64,000 nucleotides of DNA, taken from Betaproteobacteria bacterium HGW-Betaproteobacteria-7. Lineage in GTDB: Bacteria > Pseudomonadota > Gammaproteobacteria > Burkholderiales > Rhodocyclaceae. The notes below the pieces were generated by a model that saw only the letters and a list, made by a program, of their open reading frames with translations, made no database searches and was not told the origin of the DNA. Made by a program: the position numbers and the translations under genes. Position 1 is the stretch's first letter; each line of letters opens with the position of its first letter. Below, in pieces: positions 27,428-37,401 of this stretch. Where the stretch lies: positions 39,254 through 103,253 of the forward strand of contig PHCE01000018.1 of assembly GCA_002840765.1 (NCBI GenBank), read 5' to 3'.

Positions 27428-28069
27428 TCAGCTCTCTGAGGCGGGCAGGGCGTTCAATTGGCTGGCGATAGCGCTGGCCGACAACGGGTTAGCGAAGCGC
27501 TGGCGCCGGCGCCAGCCACCAATCTCGTAATCGATGCCCAGGGGATCGACACCGAGCAGGCGGCTGCCCGCATTTTGCGGCGCCTCGGCCAGCAGCCGGC
27601 TTTCCTCGGCTGCGTCAAGTGCGCTGGCTGCCTGCCAAGCATCAGCGTCCAGCCAGCCCATGCGGCCGATGCCGCCGATGTAGCGAAGGCGTTCGACGTG
27701 CAGGCGGAAGAACATGAAATCGAGCTGCAGATATTGCTCGGCATCCGGCTGATAACGCAGATAGCGCTGCACCAGTTCGGGCGTTGGCTGGAAGGGCTCG
27801 ATACGACCGACCAGCGTCGCCCGCGCGGCATCCTGAACGTTGGCCTGATCGGCTTCGACGATCGCCAGGCTGGCGCGCGGGTCAGCCAGCAGATTTTTCG
27901 TGTGTTCAGCCAGGGCGCTGATCAGCAGTAGCGGCCGTTGTGCTTCATCGACCACCAGCGGCACGGCGGTGCCGTAGGGATAACCGGGTAGCTGCGTCGA
28001 ATGCGTCGACAGAATGGCGTGCGGGGCCTCGTGCAGCAGGTGGATGACGGCAGCCAGGGGAATCTGCAT
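27428..28069 (-). CDS. pyridoxamine 5'-phosphate oxidase-fold protein (HugZ-like)
   Basis: 213 residues with the split-barrel flavin/heme-binding fold: AILSTHSTQLPGYPYGTAVPLVVDE, then LAEHTKNLLADPRASLAIVE, as in HugZ-type heme utilisation or general PPOX proteins. The C-terminal tail (GIDYEIGGWRRRQRF) is like a short DUF2470-type extension. The start is ATG 28069, since the longer frame upstream has no family similarity. It lies 20 bases downstream of the rRNA methyltransferase gene on the same strand. Substrate not assignable. Confidence 0.82.
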   Translation of the reverse strand: MQIPLAAVIHLLHEAPHAILSTHSTQLPGYPYGTAVPLVVDEAQRPLLLISALAEHTKNLLADPRASLAIVEADQANVQDAARATLVGRIEPFQPTPELVQRYLRYQPDAEQYLQLDFMFFRLHVERLRYIGGIGRMGWLDADAWQAASALDAAEESRLLAEAPQNAGSRLLGVDPLGIDYEIGGWRRRQRFANPLSASAIASQLNALPASES

Positions 28070-28089
28070 GGTCCAGCGATCCTTTCGTG

Positions 28090-29109
28090 TCAAACCCGCA
28101 ATAGGGCGATTTTCAGGGGTGGTTGGCCGTCGTGGCTGGGAAAGTCTTCTTCCGGCGCAATCCACTCGAGTTCGCGGATCGTCCGCCTGGCCTTTTTGGC
28201 GCAGCGTTCGAGCTGGTCGGCCCAGACTTCACGGGAAATCGAGGCCGCATTGTTGCAGCAGATCAACGTACCGCCCTCGTTGGTGCACAGCAGGGCGAGT
28301 TTCATCAGGGCAGCGTAGTCGTTGACGATGTCGACGACGCCGAAGGTGCTCTTGGCGAAGCGCGGCGGATCGAGGAAAACCAGGTCGAAGCCATGCTTTT
28401 CCAGTTTCGGAAAGGCCGGCATTTTCTTGCCGCGGACCATGCCGGGCTGACCGATGCCGGCCAGCTGGCGCATGGCGGCAAAGGCATCGCTATGGACGAA
28501 GCGCAGGCGGATCGGCAGGTCGTTGAGGCGGGCATTGTCCTTGCCGACCTTGAGGTTCGATTCGGCAAAATCGACATTGACCACATGCGCCGCACCGCCC
28601 TTGGCCGCGGCAATGCCGATGCCGCAGGTATAGGCGAACAGGTTGAGTACCGATTTGCCGGCGGCTTCCTGCAGGACGCGGCGACGGCCGGCGCGCATGT
28701 CGAGAAAGAGCCAGGGGTCTTGCCCGGCGTGGCGTCCCTGGACCAGGTAGCGCAGGCCCATTTCGTGGAATTCGCGGGGTTTCTGGGCTTCCGCCAGGAC
28801 CTCGGCCGGCAGCGGATTGACGACGCGCGAGTTGGCGCGGCTGCGGTCGTTGTAGATGCAGACCAGTCCCGGCAGTGCGGCGGCGTAGAAGGCTTCGATT
28901 TCCGGGCGGTCGTGGCCATCGAGAGCGGCATGGAAGGTCTGCACCAGCAACAGGTCGCCATAGCGGTCGATGGTCAGACCGGGCAGGCCTTCGCTGCTGC
29001 CGTTGAACAGGCGGTAGGCATTGGTGTCCTCGGCCTGCAAGCGCTCGATGAGTGGCAGGCGGGCGGTGAGGGCGGATTGCAGGAGATCGGTGAGCGGACT
29101 GGTGTACAT
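28090..29109 (-). CDS. class I SAM-dependent rRNA methyltransferase (RlmI-like)
   Basis: 339 residues. The SAM site is SVLNLFAYTCGIGIAAAKGGA; the catalytic motif FLDPPRFAKS resembles that of RNA methyltransferases of the RlmI/RlmK (COG1092) group. An N-terminal RNA-contact part carries GLPGLTIDRYGDLLLVQTF. I use ATG 29109 (MYTSPLTDLLQ); the frame is open to 29196. The lack of a full PUA domain suggests the shorter subfamily, so the exact target nucleotide is uncertain. Confidence 0.87.
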   Translation of the reverse strand: MYTSPLTDLLQSALTARLPLIERLQAEDTNAYRLFNGSSEGLPGLTIDRYGDLLLVQTFHAALDGHDRPEIEAFYAAALPGLVCIYNDRSRANSRVVNPLPAEVLAEAQKPREFHEMGLRYLVQGRHAGQDPWLFLDMRAGRRRVLQEAAGKSVLNLFAYTCGIGIAAAKGGAAHVVNVDFAESNLKVGKDNARLNDLPIRLRFVHSDAFAAMRQLAGIGQPGMVRGKKMPAFPKLEKHGFDLVFLDPPRFAKSTFGVVDIVNDYAALMKLALLCTNEGGTLICCNNAASISREVWADQLERCAKKARRTIRELEWIAPEEDFPSHDGQPPLKIALLRV

Positions 29110-29230
29110 GGCGGTTCCGGTGGGAGTGACAGCCATCTGCGCCGGGCGCCGGAAAGCCGGTAAACCATGCATTTTACCGGAGGTGGCGTCGGCCACAGCG
29201 GCTCATTCGCCACGCCCGGCGCCGCCGGCG

Positions 29231-29455
29231 CTATTCCTGAAGCGGATCCTGACGGACAAGCACCGACCAGATCTGCCAGTGGCCACAAGCGGAGCGGGCG
29301 CGTCGCTCATCGCCATCCCAGCCGCCATCGACGCACAGGCCGCTATCGGTTTCCGCTTGGATGGCTACGCTGTCCGGCGTCTCACCCGGCTGGCGCGGCC
29401 CCTGCCAACGTTGGCAACTGGCGCAGCGCTGGCGGGAGATGGCCTGGTTCAGCAA
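29231..29455 (-). CDS. small Cys-rich protein, TTG start, coupled to rhodanese
   Basis: 74 residues starting at a TTG that overlaps the rhodanese stop by 7 bases. The pattern CASCQRWQGPR ... GLCVDGGWDGDERRARSACGHWQIW places four Cys, one His and several Trp in a spacing that looks like a small zinc- or metal-binding module, not random coding. I do not know its family. No signal peptide is visible, so it is probably cytoplasmic. Coupling to the exported rhodanese suggests a shared role in sulfur or metal handling. Alternative: a chance open frame, less likely given the ordered Cys/Trp pattern. Confidence 0.55.
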   Translation of the reverse strand: MLNQAISRQRCASCQRWQGPRQPGETPDSVAIQAETDSGLCVDGGWDGDERRARSACGHWQIWSVLVRQDPLQE

Positions 29456-29892
29456 GTCTTCGCGTTGCGGCAGGCGGCAATCACCGGGGCCGCCGGAATG
29501 ACCGGCCGGCTTTCGCGAATCCAGCCCTTGATGCCGGCCTTGACGTTATAGACCGTGGAATAGCCGGCCTGCTGCGAAAGGAACTGGCTGACCGCCTTGG
29601 TCCGGTTGCCGGTGCGGCAGATGACGATTACCGGCTGGTCCTTGCGGGCGTAGGGGCTGACTTGGTTGAGCCAGGCTGCCGGGTCGGCGCGACCGCGTTC
29701 ATCGAAGAAGGTGTGCAGCTTGCTGCCGCCGACGATACCGGTTTCTTCCCATTCCGACTGCAGGCGGATGTCGATGACCGGCACCCCGTCCTGCATCAGT
29801 TTGGCCAGTTGGGCATTGTCGATGTCGATGACTTCGGCCTGGGCGAAGAGGCTGCACAGGGCGAGGGAGCAAGTGAGGAGAAGTTGGCGCAT
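29449..29892 (-). CDS. periplasmic rhodanese-domain protein
   Basis: 147 residues: signal peptide MRQLLLTCSLALCSLFAQA, then one rhodanese domain (VPVIDIRLQSEWEETGIVGG ... VIVICRTGNRTKAVSQFL). The active-site Cys is in ICRTGNRT. It probably transfers or binds sulfane sulfur in the periplasm. The stop overlaps the TTG start of the Cys-rich gene at 29455. It is preceded on the same strand by the DUF3617 gene, about 40 bases upstream. Confidence 0.9.
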   Translation of the reverse strand: MRQLLLTCSLALCSLFAQAEVIDIDNAQLAKLMQDGVPVIDIRLQSEWEETGIVGGSKLHTFFDERGRADPAAWLNQVSPYARKDQPVIVICRTGNRTKAVSQFLSQQAGYSTVYNVKAGIKGWIRESRPVIPAAPVIAACRNAKTC

Positions 29893-29933
29893 GGTCTCTG
29901 GTAAATAAGAAAACGCTGATTATAAGTCCCGTC

Positions 29934-30494
29934 TCACCGCGCTTGCTGCTGGCGCTTCATCATCTCGCGCATCTGCGGATCGTTCATCATTTCCTCCATG
30001 TTCATCTTGCCGCCGCCGGGCATGATGATGTCGCCCGGTTTCTGCCCTGGCTTGCACGGGCCAAGCCAGCGCGCTTCCTGGGTCATCTTCATTTCCTTCA
30101 TGCCGTTCTGTGGCGGATTGAAGCGGGTGACCATGTCGTTGCGGTAGCTCTTGTCGAAATCGCCGGTGATCACGGCGTCGGTCGTCGCCGTCGTGCCACC
30201 GTGGCGGCAGACCGAATGCACCGTCACCTTGCCGGCGCCCGGGCGGATTTCCATGACCGGACAGTCGGCCTTGCCGCGCGTGTTGTTGCGGTCGCTCATG
30301 ACATCGTCGCTGGCCTGGTCGATGCACATCTGCATCGGTCCCTGGCCCGGCATGCCGGCAGGCATGCCCGTCATCTGGGTGTTCACTTCCCAGAGGCCGG
30401 ACTTGCGCTTCGGTACATCGGCAGCGCTGGCGGCGCCGGCAAAGAGCAGGGCCAGCAGGCAGGGGGCAAGGCGAATGGTCTGAATGGTCTTCAT
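29934..30494 (-). CDS. DUF3617 family exported protein
   Basis: 186 residues with signal peptide (MKTIQTIRLAPCLLALLFAGAASA), then the DUF3617 pattern: KRKSGLWEVNTQMTGMP, QMCIDQASDD, DCPVMEIRPGAGKVTVHSVC. Cys pairs suggest disulfides. The C-terminus is very rich in Met, Lys and Glu (NMEEMMNDPQMREMMKRQQQ). The start at ATG 30494 has a GGAG ribosome site; the open frame extends to 30518. Function is unknown. Confidence 0.82.
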   Translation of the reverse strand: MKTIQTIRLAPCLLALLFAGAASAADVPKRKSGLWEVNTQMTGMPAGMPGQGPMQMCIDQASDDVMSDRNNTRGKADCPVMEIRPGAGKVTVHSVCRHGGTTATTDAVITGDFDKSYRNDMVTRFNPPQNGMKEMKMTQEARWLGPCKPGQKPGDIIMPGGGKMNMEEMMNDPQMREMMKRQQQAR

Positions 30495-30580
30495 GGGGAT
30501 TCTCCAAGGGCGGTGCATTTAATCGTAGCCGGCTTTGCCTTGGTCGTCATGGGATAATCCGCACTTTTTTCGGCGCCCGC

Positions 30581-31132
30581 ATGGCACTCAAATCCACCAT
30601 TTTCAAGGCCGAGCTGCAACTGGCCGATCTCGACCGCGGTTACTTCGCCGAGCATGCCCTGACGCTGGCCCGCCATCCCTCGGAAACTGATGAACGGATG
30701 ATGGTCCGCTTGCTGGCCTTCGCGCTCAACGCCTCGGAAACGCTGGCTTTCGGCCGCGGCCTGTCAACCGAGGACGAGGCTGACCTGCAGGATCTCGACG
30801 CTACCGGCTCCATTGAGCGCTGGATTGACGTCGGCCTGCCTGACGAAAAGAACATCCGCCGGGCCTGCAACCGCTCGCGCCAGGTCTGCGTACTGGCCTA
30901 CGGCGGCCGCTCGGCCGAGATCTGGTGGCAACAGACCGTGGACAAGGTCAAGGGGCAGAAAAACCTGCGTGTGCTGATGCTGGCGGCGGAGGAGGGCAAA
31001 GCCCTGGCGGCGCTGGCCGAGCGCGGCATGAAGCTGCAATGCACGATCCAGGACGGCGTGGTCTGGCTGGGCAGCGACCGTCAGCAGGTCGAGTTGCGGC
31101 CACAGGTGCTACTGGCCAGCGATTCGGCATAG
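30581..31132 (+). CDS. yaeQ: YaeQ family protein
   Basis: 183 residues; it matches YaeQ from MALKSTIFKAELQLADLDRGYF through the middle (ERMMVRLLAFALNASETLAFGRGLS) and the GLPDEKNIRRACNRS segment. The fold is related to PD-(D/E)XK nucleases, with the acidic residue and Lys in this region. The role is unclear; E. coli YaeQ was linked to suppression of rfaH defects. Divergent from the DUF3617 gene. Confidence 0.92.
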   Translation: MALKSTIFKAELQLADLDRGYFAEHALTLARHPSETDERMMVRLLAFALNASETLAFGRGLSTEDEADLQDLDATGSIERWIDVGLPDEKNIRRACNRSRQVCVLAYGGRSAEIWWQQTVDKVKGQKNLRVLMLAAEEGKALAALAERGMKLQCTIQDGVVWLGSDRQQVELRPQVLLASDSA

Positions 31133-31173
31133 AATTGCCGTCAGTTGTCCGACCAATTTCCCTTGAGGTGAAT

Positions 31174-31650
31174 ATGGCAGCAAATGACGATGACGAATCA
31201 ACGGCAGTGGTAGTGGGTGTCCTCGCAGGCATCGCGCTGGCAGTGATTGCGGTGATCTATGGCGCCAGTGCCGGCAAGCTGGCGCTGCCCGATGCCAAGG
31301 CGCCGATGGAACAGGGCGCGGAGATCGCGCCGGTCGGCGAGGCGCTGGCCAAGGTTCATTTTGCCGTCGGCTCAGCGGCGCTGAGCGAGGCGGATCAGGC
31401 TGTGGTCGGCAAGACGCTGGACGCCTTGGCCAGCAACCCTTCGGCCATCGTCCTGCTTTCCGGTTTTCACGATCCCTCCGGCGACGCAGTGCGTAATGCC
31501 GAGTTGGCCAGGGAGCGCGCCGTTGCCGTGCGCGATGCGCTGGTGGCCGCTGGCGTTGCCGCCGATCGGGTCAAGCTGCGCAAGCCGGAATCGACGCTGG
31601 GTAGTGGCAGCGACGAGGAAGGTCGGCGGGTCGAAATCCGCGTCCAGTGA
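31174..31650 (+). CDS. OmpA-family C-terminal domain protein with membrane anchor
   Basis: 158 residues. One membrane helix at residues 12-33 (VVVGVLAGIALAVIAVIYGA) is followed by an OmpA-like peptidoglycan-binding domain (AKVHFAVGSAALSEADQAVV ... NAELARERAVAVRDALVAAGV ... RRVEIRVQ). The Asp/Arg positions used for diaminopimelate binding are roughly kept. The ATG at 31174 has an upstream TGAGGTG; the longer frame from 30925 overlaps yaeQ and is not real. A strong terminator follows. Confidence 0.85.
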   Translation: MAANDDDESTAVVVGVLAGIALAVIAVIYGASAGKLALPDAKAPMEQGAEIAPVGEALAKVHFAVGSAALSEADQAVVGKTLDALASNPSAIVLLSGFHDPSGDAVRNAELARERAVAVRDALVAAGVAADRVKLRKPESTLGSGSDEEGRRVEIRVQ

Positions 31651-31667
31651 GAATTCTGTAGTGGGGC

Positions 31668-31696
31668 AAGGCGGGCTGCGGCCCGCCTTTTTCTTT
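31668..31696 (+). terminator. rho-independent terminator
   Basis: Arms AGGCGGGC and GCCCGCCT around TGCG (31669-31688), followed by a T-rich run (TTTTCTTTT). It ends the OmpA-like gene and lies just before the convergent zinc-ribbon gene. Confidence 0.9.
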
Positions 31697-31702
31697 TCCG
31701 GC

Positions 31703-32422
31703 TCAGCGCCGGACCAGGTTCCAGACGAACTCGGCACCGGCCGACAGCAGGTCGATGGCGTCGACGATGCCGGCGTTCTCCGGCTCTTGTCTTAGGCGTT
31801 TCAGGCGCGATTTTTCCCGCTCGCGCATGACGATGGCGTCGCCCAGGGCTTCCACGTCGGCCGTGGTCCGCCGGACTTCGGCAGTCTGCAAGCGCGACAG
31901 GGCCTGTTCGACCGCGCCCCGGTCGAGGATGCTGATCGGCGCTCGGCAGTGGCCGCAGGCATGCTCGCGGCGGATATCGACCGGAGCGCCGCAACCCATG
32001 CAACGGATGATGCCGACCTTGACCGCCAATTCATCGATTTCGGCCGGGTTGAGCTGGCGGACGAAACCCTTCTCGATCATGAACTGGGCGAAGGTGGTGA
32101 AGCGCCCGTGTTTCTGCAGGCAGCGGTGGTAATTGAAGCGGCCGCCATGCTTGGCCAGGTCGAGGCCGTGCAGCAGGCGTTCCTGGCAGCGCGGGCAGGC
32201 CAGCGGCTCGCGCAGCGGCAGGCGCTGATCGTCCTGATGTTTGTGCAGCAGCTTGAAGAGTTCGATGATGCCACCGGGCGTGATCTGGGCGCTTTCGTAT
32301 TCGTCGAACCAGATGCCGTTGCAGTGGAAGCACAGGTCGAGAACCACTTCGCCATGCAGCAGGCGCTCAAAGCGGTGCTTGCTCATCGGTTGGCGGCAGG
32401 AGGGGCAAGCGGTCGGGCGCAT
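31703..32422 (-). CDS. multi-zinc-ribbon protein (zf-TFIIB type)
   Basis: 239 residues with three CxxC-type metal sites: CPSC...CFHC (residues 6-34, the TFIIB-like zinc ribbon followed by NGIWFDEYE), CPRC...C around residue 77, and CMGCGAPVD...CGHC around residues 141-160. The C-terminal third is charged and helical (RLKRLRQEPEN). No enzyme domain is visible; it is probably a nucleic-acid or protein-binding adaptor. It starts 7 bases downstream of rlhA on the same strand, so it may be co-transcribed. Confidence 0.75.
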   Translation of the reverse strand: MRPTACPSCRQPMSKHRFERLLHGEVVLDLCFHCNGIWFDEYESAQITPGGIIELFKLLHKHQDDQRLPLREPLACPRCQERLLHGLDLAKHGGRFNYHRCLQKHGRFTTFAQFMIEKGFVRQLNPAEIDELAVKVGIIRCMGCGAPVDIRREHACGHCRAPISILDRGAVEQALSRLQTAEVRRTTADVEALGDAIVMREREKSRLKRLRQEPENAGIVDAIDLLSAGAEFVWNLVRR

Positions 32423-32429
32423 ACCGCGA

Positions 32430-34307
32430 TTATGCCGGACGTATGGTGCCGAGGTTGAGCTTGACGCCCTTCTTCATCTTGCCGACGACGTGCATCTCGC
32501 AGGCCTTGCAGTCGAACTTGAGAATCAGCTTCTCGCTGCCGTTGATCAGCGTCATCGGGTCCGGCTTCAGATGCTTCACTTCCTTTGGGCACAGGTTGAA
32601 GCTGTAGCGCAGGCAGTGGCGGGTGATCATCAGCGAGACCATGCCTTTTTCGTTGCCGGCCTCGTAGGCTTCCTCAATCAGCTTGACGCCGTGTTTCTCA
32701 TAGAAACTGCGGGCCTTGGCATTGAAGACATTGCCGAGGTAGGTCAGTTCGTCCTGCGGGTAGGGCACCGGGTTCTCTGCAGGCACAGCGCGCGGCGGGC
32801 GCGGGTGGCTGGCCAGGCGGGCGGCCTCCAGCCGTTCGCTGGCTTCCCGGCGCAGCGCGTTGAGGGCGCTGACCGGCAGGAACCAGGCTTGCGACAACTG
32901 CAGTTCGACCGGCGCGGCGACGAACAGGGTGTTGCCGAACTTGCCGAGGCTGTCCTTGATGGTGTTCAGCGCGCGCTCGGCGTTCTGGGCGATCTCTTTG
33001 GCGTGCGGCAGGTCGACGGTTACCGTGATGCCGTCCTCATCGCTCAGCGTCAGGGCGAAGCCGTCGGCTGTTTCGACGAAGCGAGGGGAGACGGCGATTC
33101 GCCGGTCGGCCGATTCCTTCTCCAGCGCCCGCTCGAATTCCTGGTCACGGTTGCGGAACAGCGTGGCGCCCTCGGTCAGTTCGGCCGGAATCTCTGCCGG
33201 ATAGAGACGCTTGCCCTCGGCGCGGTTGATGCGCATGCCCTGCACATCGCCGTGCGCATCGTGGAAACAGACGCCGTCACCATTGTGGAAATCCTGGTCG
33301 GCATTGACGACGATCCAGCCGTCACCGATTTCGTCCACCTCGCCGATCAACTCGCCGACGAAGGCTGGCGAATCGAAGGCACCGATGTCGTCCTGGCGGT
33401 CGTTGGCGAAATAGTCGGTGTAGCCGCGATTGAAGGTCTTGTCCGGCTGCGGCGTGAAGCTGAATGTACTGCGGCCGCTGGAGGCGCGGACGTACTGCGG
33501 GTTGGCGGCGATGATTTCGTCGAGCAGCTTTCGGTAGTGGGCGGTGATGTTCTTGACGTAGGAAAGGTCTTTCAGCCGGCCCTCGATCTTGAACGAAGAG
33601 ACGCCGGCCTCTACCAGCGCCAGCAGGTTTTCAGTCTGGTTGTTGTCCTTCATCGACAGCAGGTGCTGGTTTTCGGTGACTACCTTGCCCTTGTCGTCGA
33701 CCAGCGTGTACGGCAGGCGACAGGCCTGCGAGCACTCGCCGCGATTGGCGCTGCGCCCGGTGTGGGCATGACTGATGTAGCACTGTCCGGAATAGGCGAC
33801 ACAGAGCGCGCCATGGACGAAGTACTCAAGAGCCAGTGTCGTTTCCCGGGCCACGGCTTCCACTTCGCCGATGCTCATCTCGCGCGTCAGGACGATCTGC
33901 GAGAAGCCGACATCTTCCAGGAAGCGGGCCTTGGCCGGGTTGCGGATATCGGTCTGGGTGCTGGCGTGGAGCTGGATCGGCGGCAGGTCGAGTTCGAGCA
34001 GGCCCATGTCCTGGATGATCAGCGCGTCGGCCCCGGCTTCGTAAAGTTGCCAGGCTAGTTGCCGGCCACCTTCGAGTTCCTCGTCGTGCAGGATGGTGTT
34101 GACCGTGACGAAGACTTTCGCCCGGTAGCGGTGGGCGAAATCGCAGAGGCGTCGGATTTCGGCGACATCGTTGCCGGCACCGTAACGGGCGCCAAAGGCG
34201 GGGCCGCCGATATAGACGGCGTCGGCGCCATGCTTGATGGCTTCGATGCCGAATTCGGCGTTCTTGGCCGGGGCGAGGAGTTCGAGCGGGTGTTGGCGGC
34301 GGTTCAT
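32430..34307 (-). CDS. rlhA: U32 peptidase-family 23S rRNA hydroxylation protein (RlhA/YdcP-like)
   Basis: 625 residues, the long form typical of RlhA (23S rRNA C2501 hydroxylation) rather than the shorter TrhP. It opens MNRRQHPLELLAPAKNAEFG. The U32 signature is in EYFVHGALCVAYSGQC...NRGECSQACRLPY, with the Cys residues thought to hold an iron-sulfur cluster. The C-terminal domain adds two more Cys pairs (RHCLRYSFNLCPK, FDCKACEM). ATG 34307 is chosen because the upstream residues show no family pattern. It is 7 bases downstream of a methyltransferase gene. Confidence 0.88.
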   Translation of the reverse strand: MNRRQHPLELLAPAKNAEFGIEAIKHGADAVYIGGPAFGARYGAGNDVAEIRRLCDFAHRYRAKVFVTVNTILHDEELEGGRQLAWQLYEAGADALIIQDMGLLELDLPPIQLHASTQTDIRNPAKARFLEDVGFSQIVLTREMSIGEVEAVARETTLALEYFVHGALCVAYSGQCYISHAHTGRSANRGECSQACRLPYTLVDDKGKVVTENQHLLSMKDNNQTENLLALVEAGVSSFKIEGRLKDLSYVKNITAHYRKLLDEIIAANPQYVRASSGRSTFSFTPQPDKTFNRGYTDYFANDRQDDIGAFDSPAFVGELIGEVDEIGDGWIVVNADQDFHNGDGVCFHDAHGDVQGMRINRAEGKRLYPAEIPAELTEGATLFRNRDQEFERALEKESADRRIAVSPRFVETADGFALTLSDEDGITVTVDLPHAKEIAQNAERALNTIKDSLGKFGNTLFVAAPVELQLSQAWFLPVSALNALRREASERLEAARLASHPRPPRAVPAENPVPYPQDELTYLGNVFNAKARSFYEKHGVKLIEEAYEAGNEKGMVSLMITRHCLRYSFNLCPKEVKHLKPDPMTLINGSEKLILKFDCKACEMHVVGKMKKGVKLNLGTIRPA

Positions 34308-34314
34308 GGCGGAC

Positions 34315-35136
34315 TTAGTAGGTGAACCGCGCGGTGAGTTCCTCGATATTGAACTCCTTGAGGATGGCTTCAGCCCGTTCGCGGGCGTTTTTTCTCGGCG
34401 CACCGCGCTTGCTGGCGATGATCAGCTCGTTCTTCATCGAATGTTCCCAGCCGACCAGCTCGGTGACGGTGACGTCGTAGCCATGCGACTCCAACAACAG
34501 GCAGCGCAGCACGTTGGTCAGGTGGCTGCCAAGTTCGCGGGTGTGGATCGGGTGTCGCCACAGTTCAGACAGTGGCGTCTTGCCCAGCGATTCGTTCTTT
34601 CTGGCCCGCATCGTGGCGGCCACTTCGGCCTGGCAGCATGGGACGAGGACGATATGCCGGGCCTCCTTGGCCAAGGCAAAACGGATCGCATCGTCGGTCG
34701 CCGTGTTGCAGGCGTGTAGCGCGGTGACGACATCGACGTGTTCCGGCAGCTCGGCTGAGGTCAGCGAATCCTCGACCGTGCAGGCAAGGAAGCGCATGCG
34801 CGGAAAGCCAAGCCGGGCGGCCAATTCGCGCGATTTGTCGACCAGTTCCGGGCGGCTTTCGATGCCGATGATCTCGCCGCTGGCACGTTCCTTGATACAG
34901 AGATCATAGAGGATGAAACCGAGATAGGACTTGCCGGCCCCATGGTCGACCAGTGTCTCGGCTTCCGCCAGCAACGGTTCGATGAACTGGACCAGGTGAT
35001 AGACCTGTTTCAGTTTGCGACGGCTGTCCTGGTTGAGCATTCCATCACGCGTCAGGATGTGCAGTTCCTTGAGCAGGTCGACAGACTGACCGGGACGGAT
35101 TTCCTGGATCGCGGAGTTGGGATTCGGCTTCTTCAT
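34315..35136 (-). CDS. SAM-dependent methyltransferase (Methyltransf_32-like)
   Basis: 273 residues. The SAM site is LVDHGAGKSYLGFILYDL with IGIESRPELVDKSRELAARLG as the acidic loop; VTALHACNTATDDAIRFAL and LVPCCQAEV are hallmark segments of this subfamily (methyltransferase domain 32 type). The substrate is unknown. It is the first gene of a run with rlhA and the zinc-ribbon gene, hinting at RNA or translation-related modification. The ATG at 35136 is preferred over a TTG three codons upstream. Confidence 0.82.
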   Translation of the reverse strand: MKKPNPNSAIQEIRPGQSVDLLKELHILTRDGMLNQDSRRKLKQVYHLVQFIEPLLAEAETLVDHGAGKSYLGFILYDLCIKERASGEIIGIESRPELVDKSRELAARLGFPRMRFLACTVEDSLTSAELPEHVDVVTALHACNTATDDAIRFALAKEARHIVLVPCCQAEVAATMRARKNESLGKTPLSELWRHPIHTRELGSHLTNVLRCLLLESHGYDVTVTELVGWEHSMKNELIIASKRGAPRKNARERAEAILKEFNIEELTARFTY

Positions 35137-35246
35137 GGGGCGCAATTATCGCATTCAAAGATCTATGACTTTTGTGTCAACCGAATCGAAATCGCCTCGT
35201 TAATCGACACATGGTGCTAGCGCACCGAACTTCAACGGAGAAATAA

Positions 35247-35525
35247 ATGGGTAGTCTGAGCAACGAATCCTTTGAGCAGTTTCTGGATTCCCTGAAAAAG
35301 GCTGGCATTGCAATTTCCAACGAGTCTGAACTGCGTGAACGCCTGGCTGAAGCCCAGCGTTGGCGCTATGCCTTCCAGACTCTGGCCGCCAACGGCAAGA
35401 TCATCGGCATCAGCTTCGAAGACCGCTCGGAAGGTCGTAATGAAGCCGAGATCGAGCGGGCATTCAACGAATTCGCGTTTTCCGAAAAGAGCAGGGCGGT
35501 ATTCTCTGCTAACCTGAAGCACTGA
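35247..35525 (+). CDS. conserved-looking hypothetical protein (92 aa)
   Basis: Small soluble helical protein with a good ribosome site (CGGAGAAATAA before ATG) and its own intrinsic terminator. The N-terminal part (NESFEQFLDSLKKAGIAI) recalls small leader-type domains, but I cannot assign a family. The middle has RERLAEAQRWRYAFQTLAANGKIIG and the end is acidic then basic. It is flanked by a divergent methyltransferase and the convergent ettA. Confidence 0.75.
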   Translation: MGSLSNESFEQFLDSLKKAGIAISNESELRERLAEAQRWRYAFQTLAANGKIIGISFEDRSEGRNEAEIERAFNEFAFSEKSRAVFSANLKH

Positions 35526-35568
35526 TCGACGATTTACCGCCTTTCGCATAGGCGAAGGGCAAAAACGA

Positions 35569-35594
35569 ACGGGCGCCGCAACGGCGCCCGTTTT
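35569..35594 (+). terminator. rho-independent terminator
   Basis: Ten-base arms ACGGGCGCCG and CGGCGCCCGT around CAA, then TTTT. It ends the 92-residue gene. Confidence 0.9.
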
Positions 35595-35599
35595 GCATT

Positions 35600-35621
35600 C
35601 ATTCCCGCGGCCGCGGGAATG
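35600..35621. repeat. 22-base perfect palindrome
   Basis: CATTCCCGCGG followed directly by its reverse complement. It lies between the terminator of the small gene and the end of ettA. Its ATTCCCGC core is the same as in the REP-like element at 25229, so both may be members of one repeat family. It could terminate ettA from the other side. Confidence 0.6.
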
Positions 35622-35631
35622 AGCCTGGCGA

Positions 35632-37296
<1,665 letters not shown>

Positions 37297-37401
37297 GGGT
37301 CCGTCCGGAGGCTTTAAAGCCCGCCAGTTTACCGAAGAAGCCCGTTTCAGGACATCGTTGCCGTCAGCCTTTGCAAAAAACGGCCCAACCGGGAGATTCG
37401 G

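Noticed and set aside
30925..31173. N-terminal extension of the OmpA-like protein overlapping yaeQ
   Set aside because: ATG 31174 has a ribosome site and is followed directly by the membrane helix; the extension is yaeQ in another frame.
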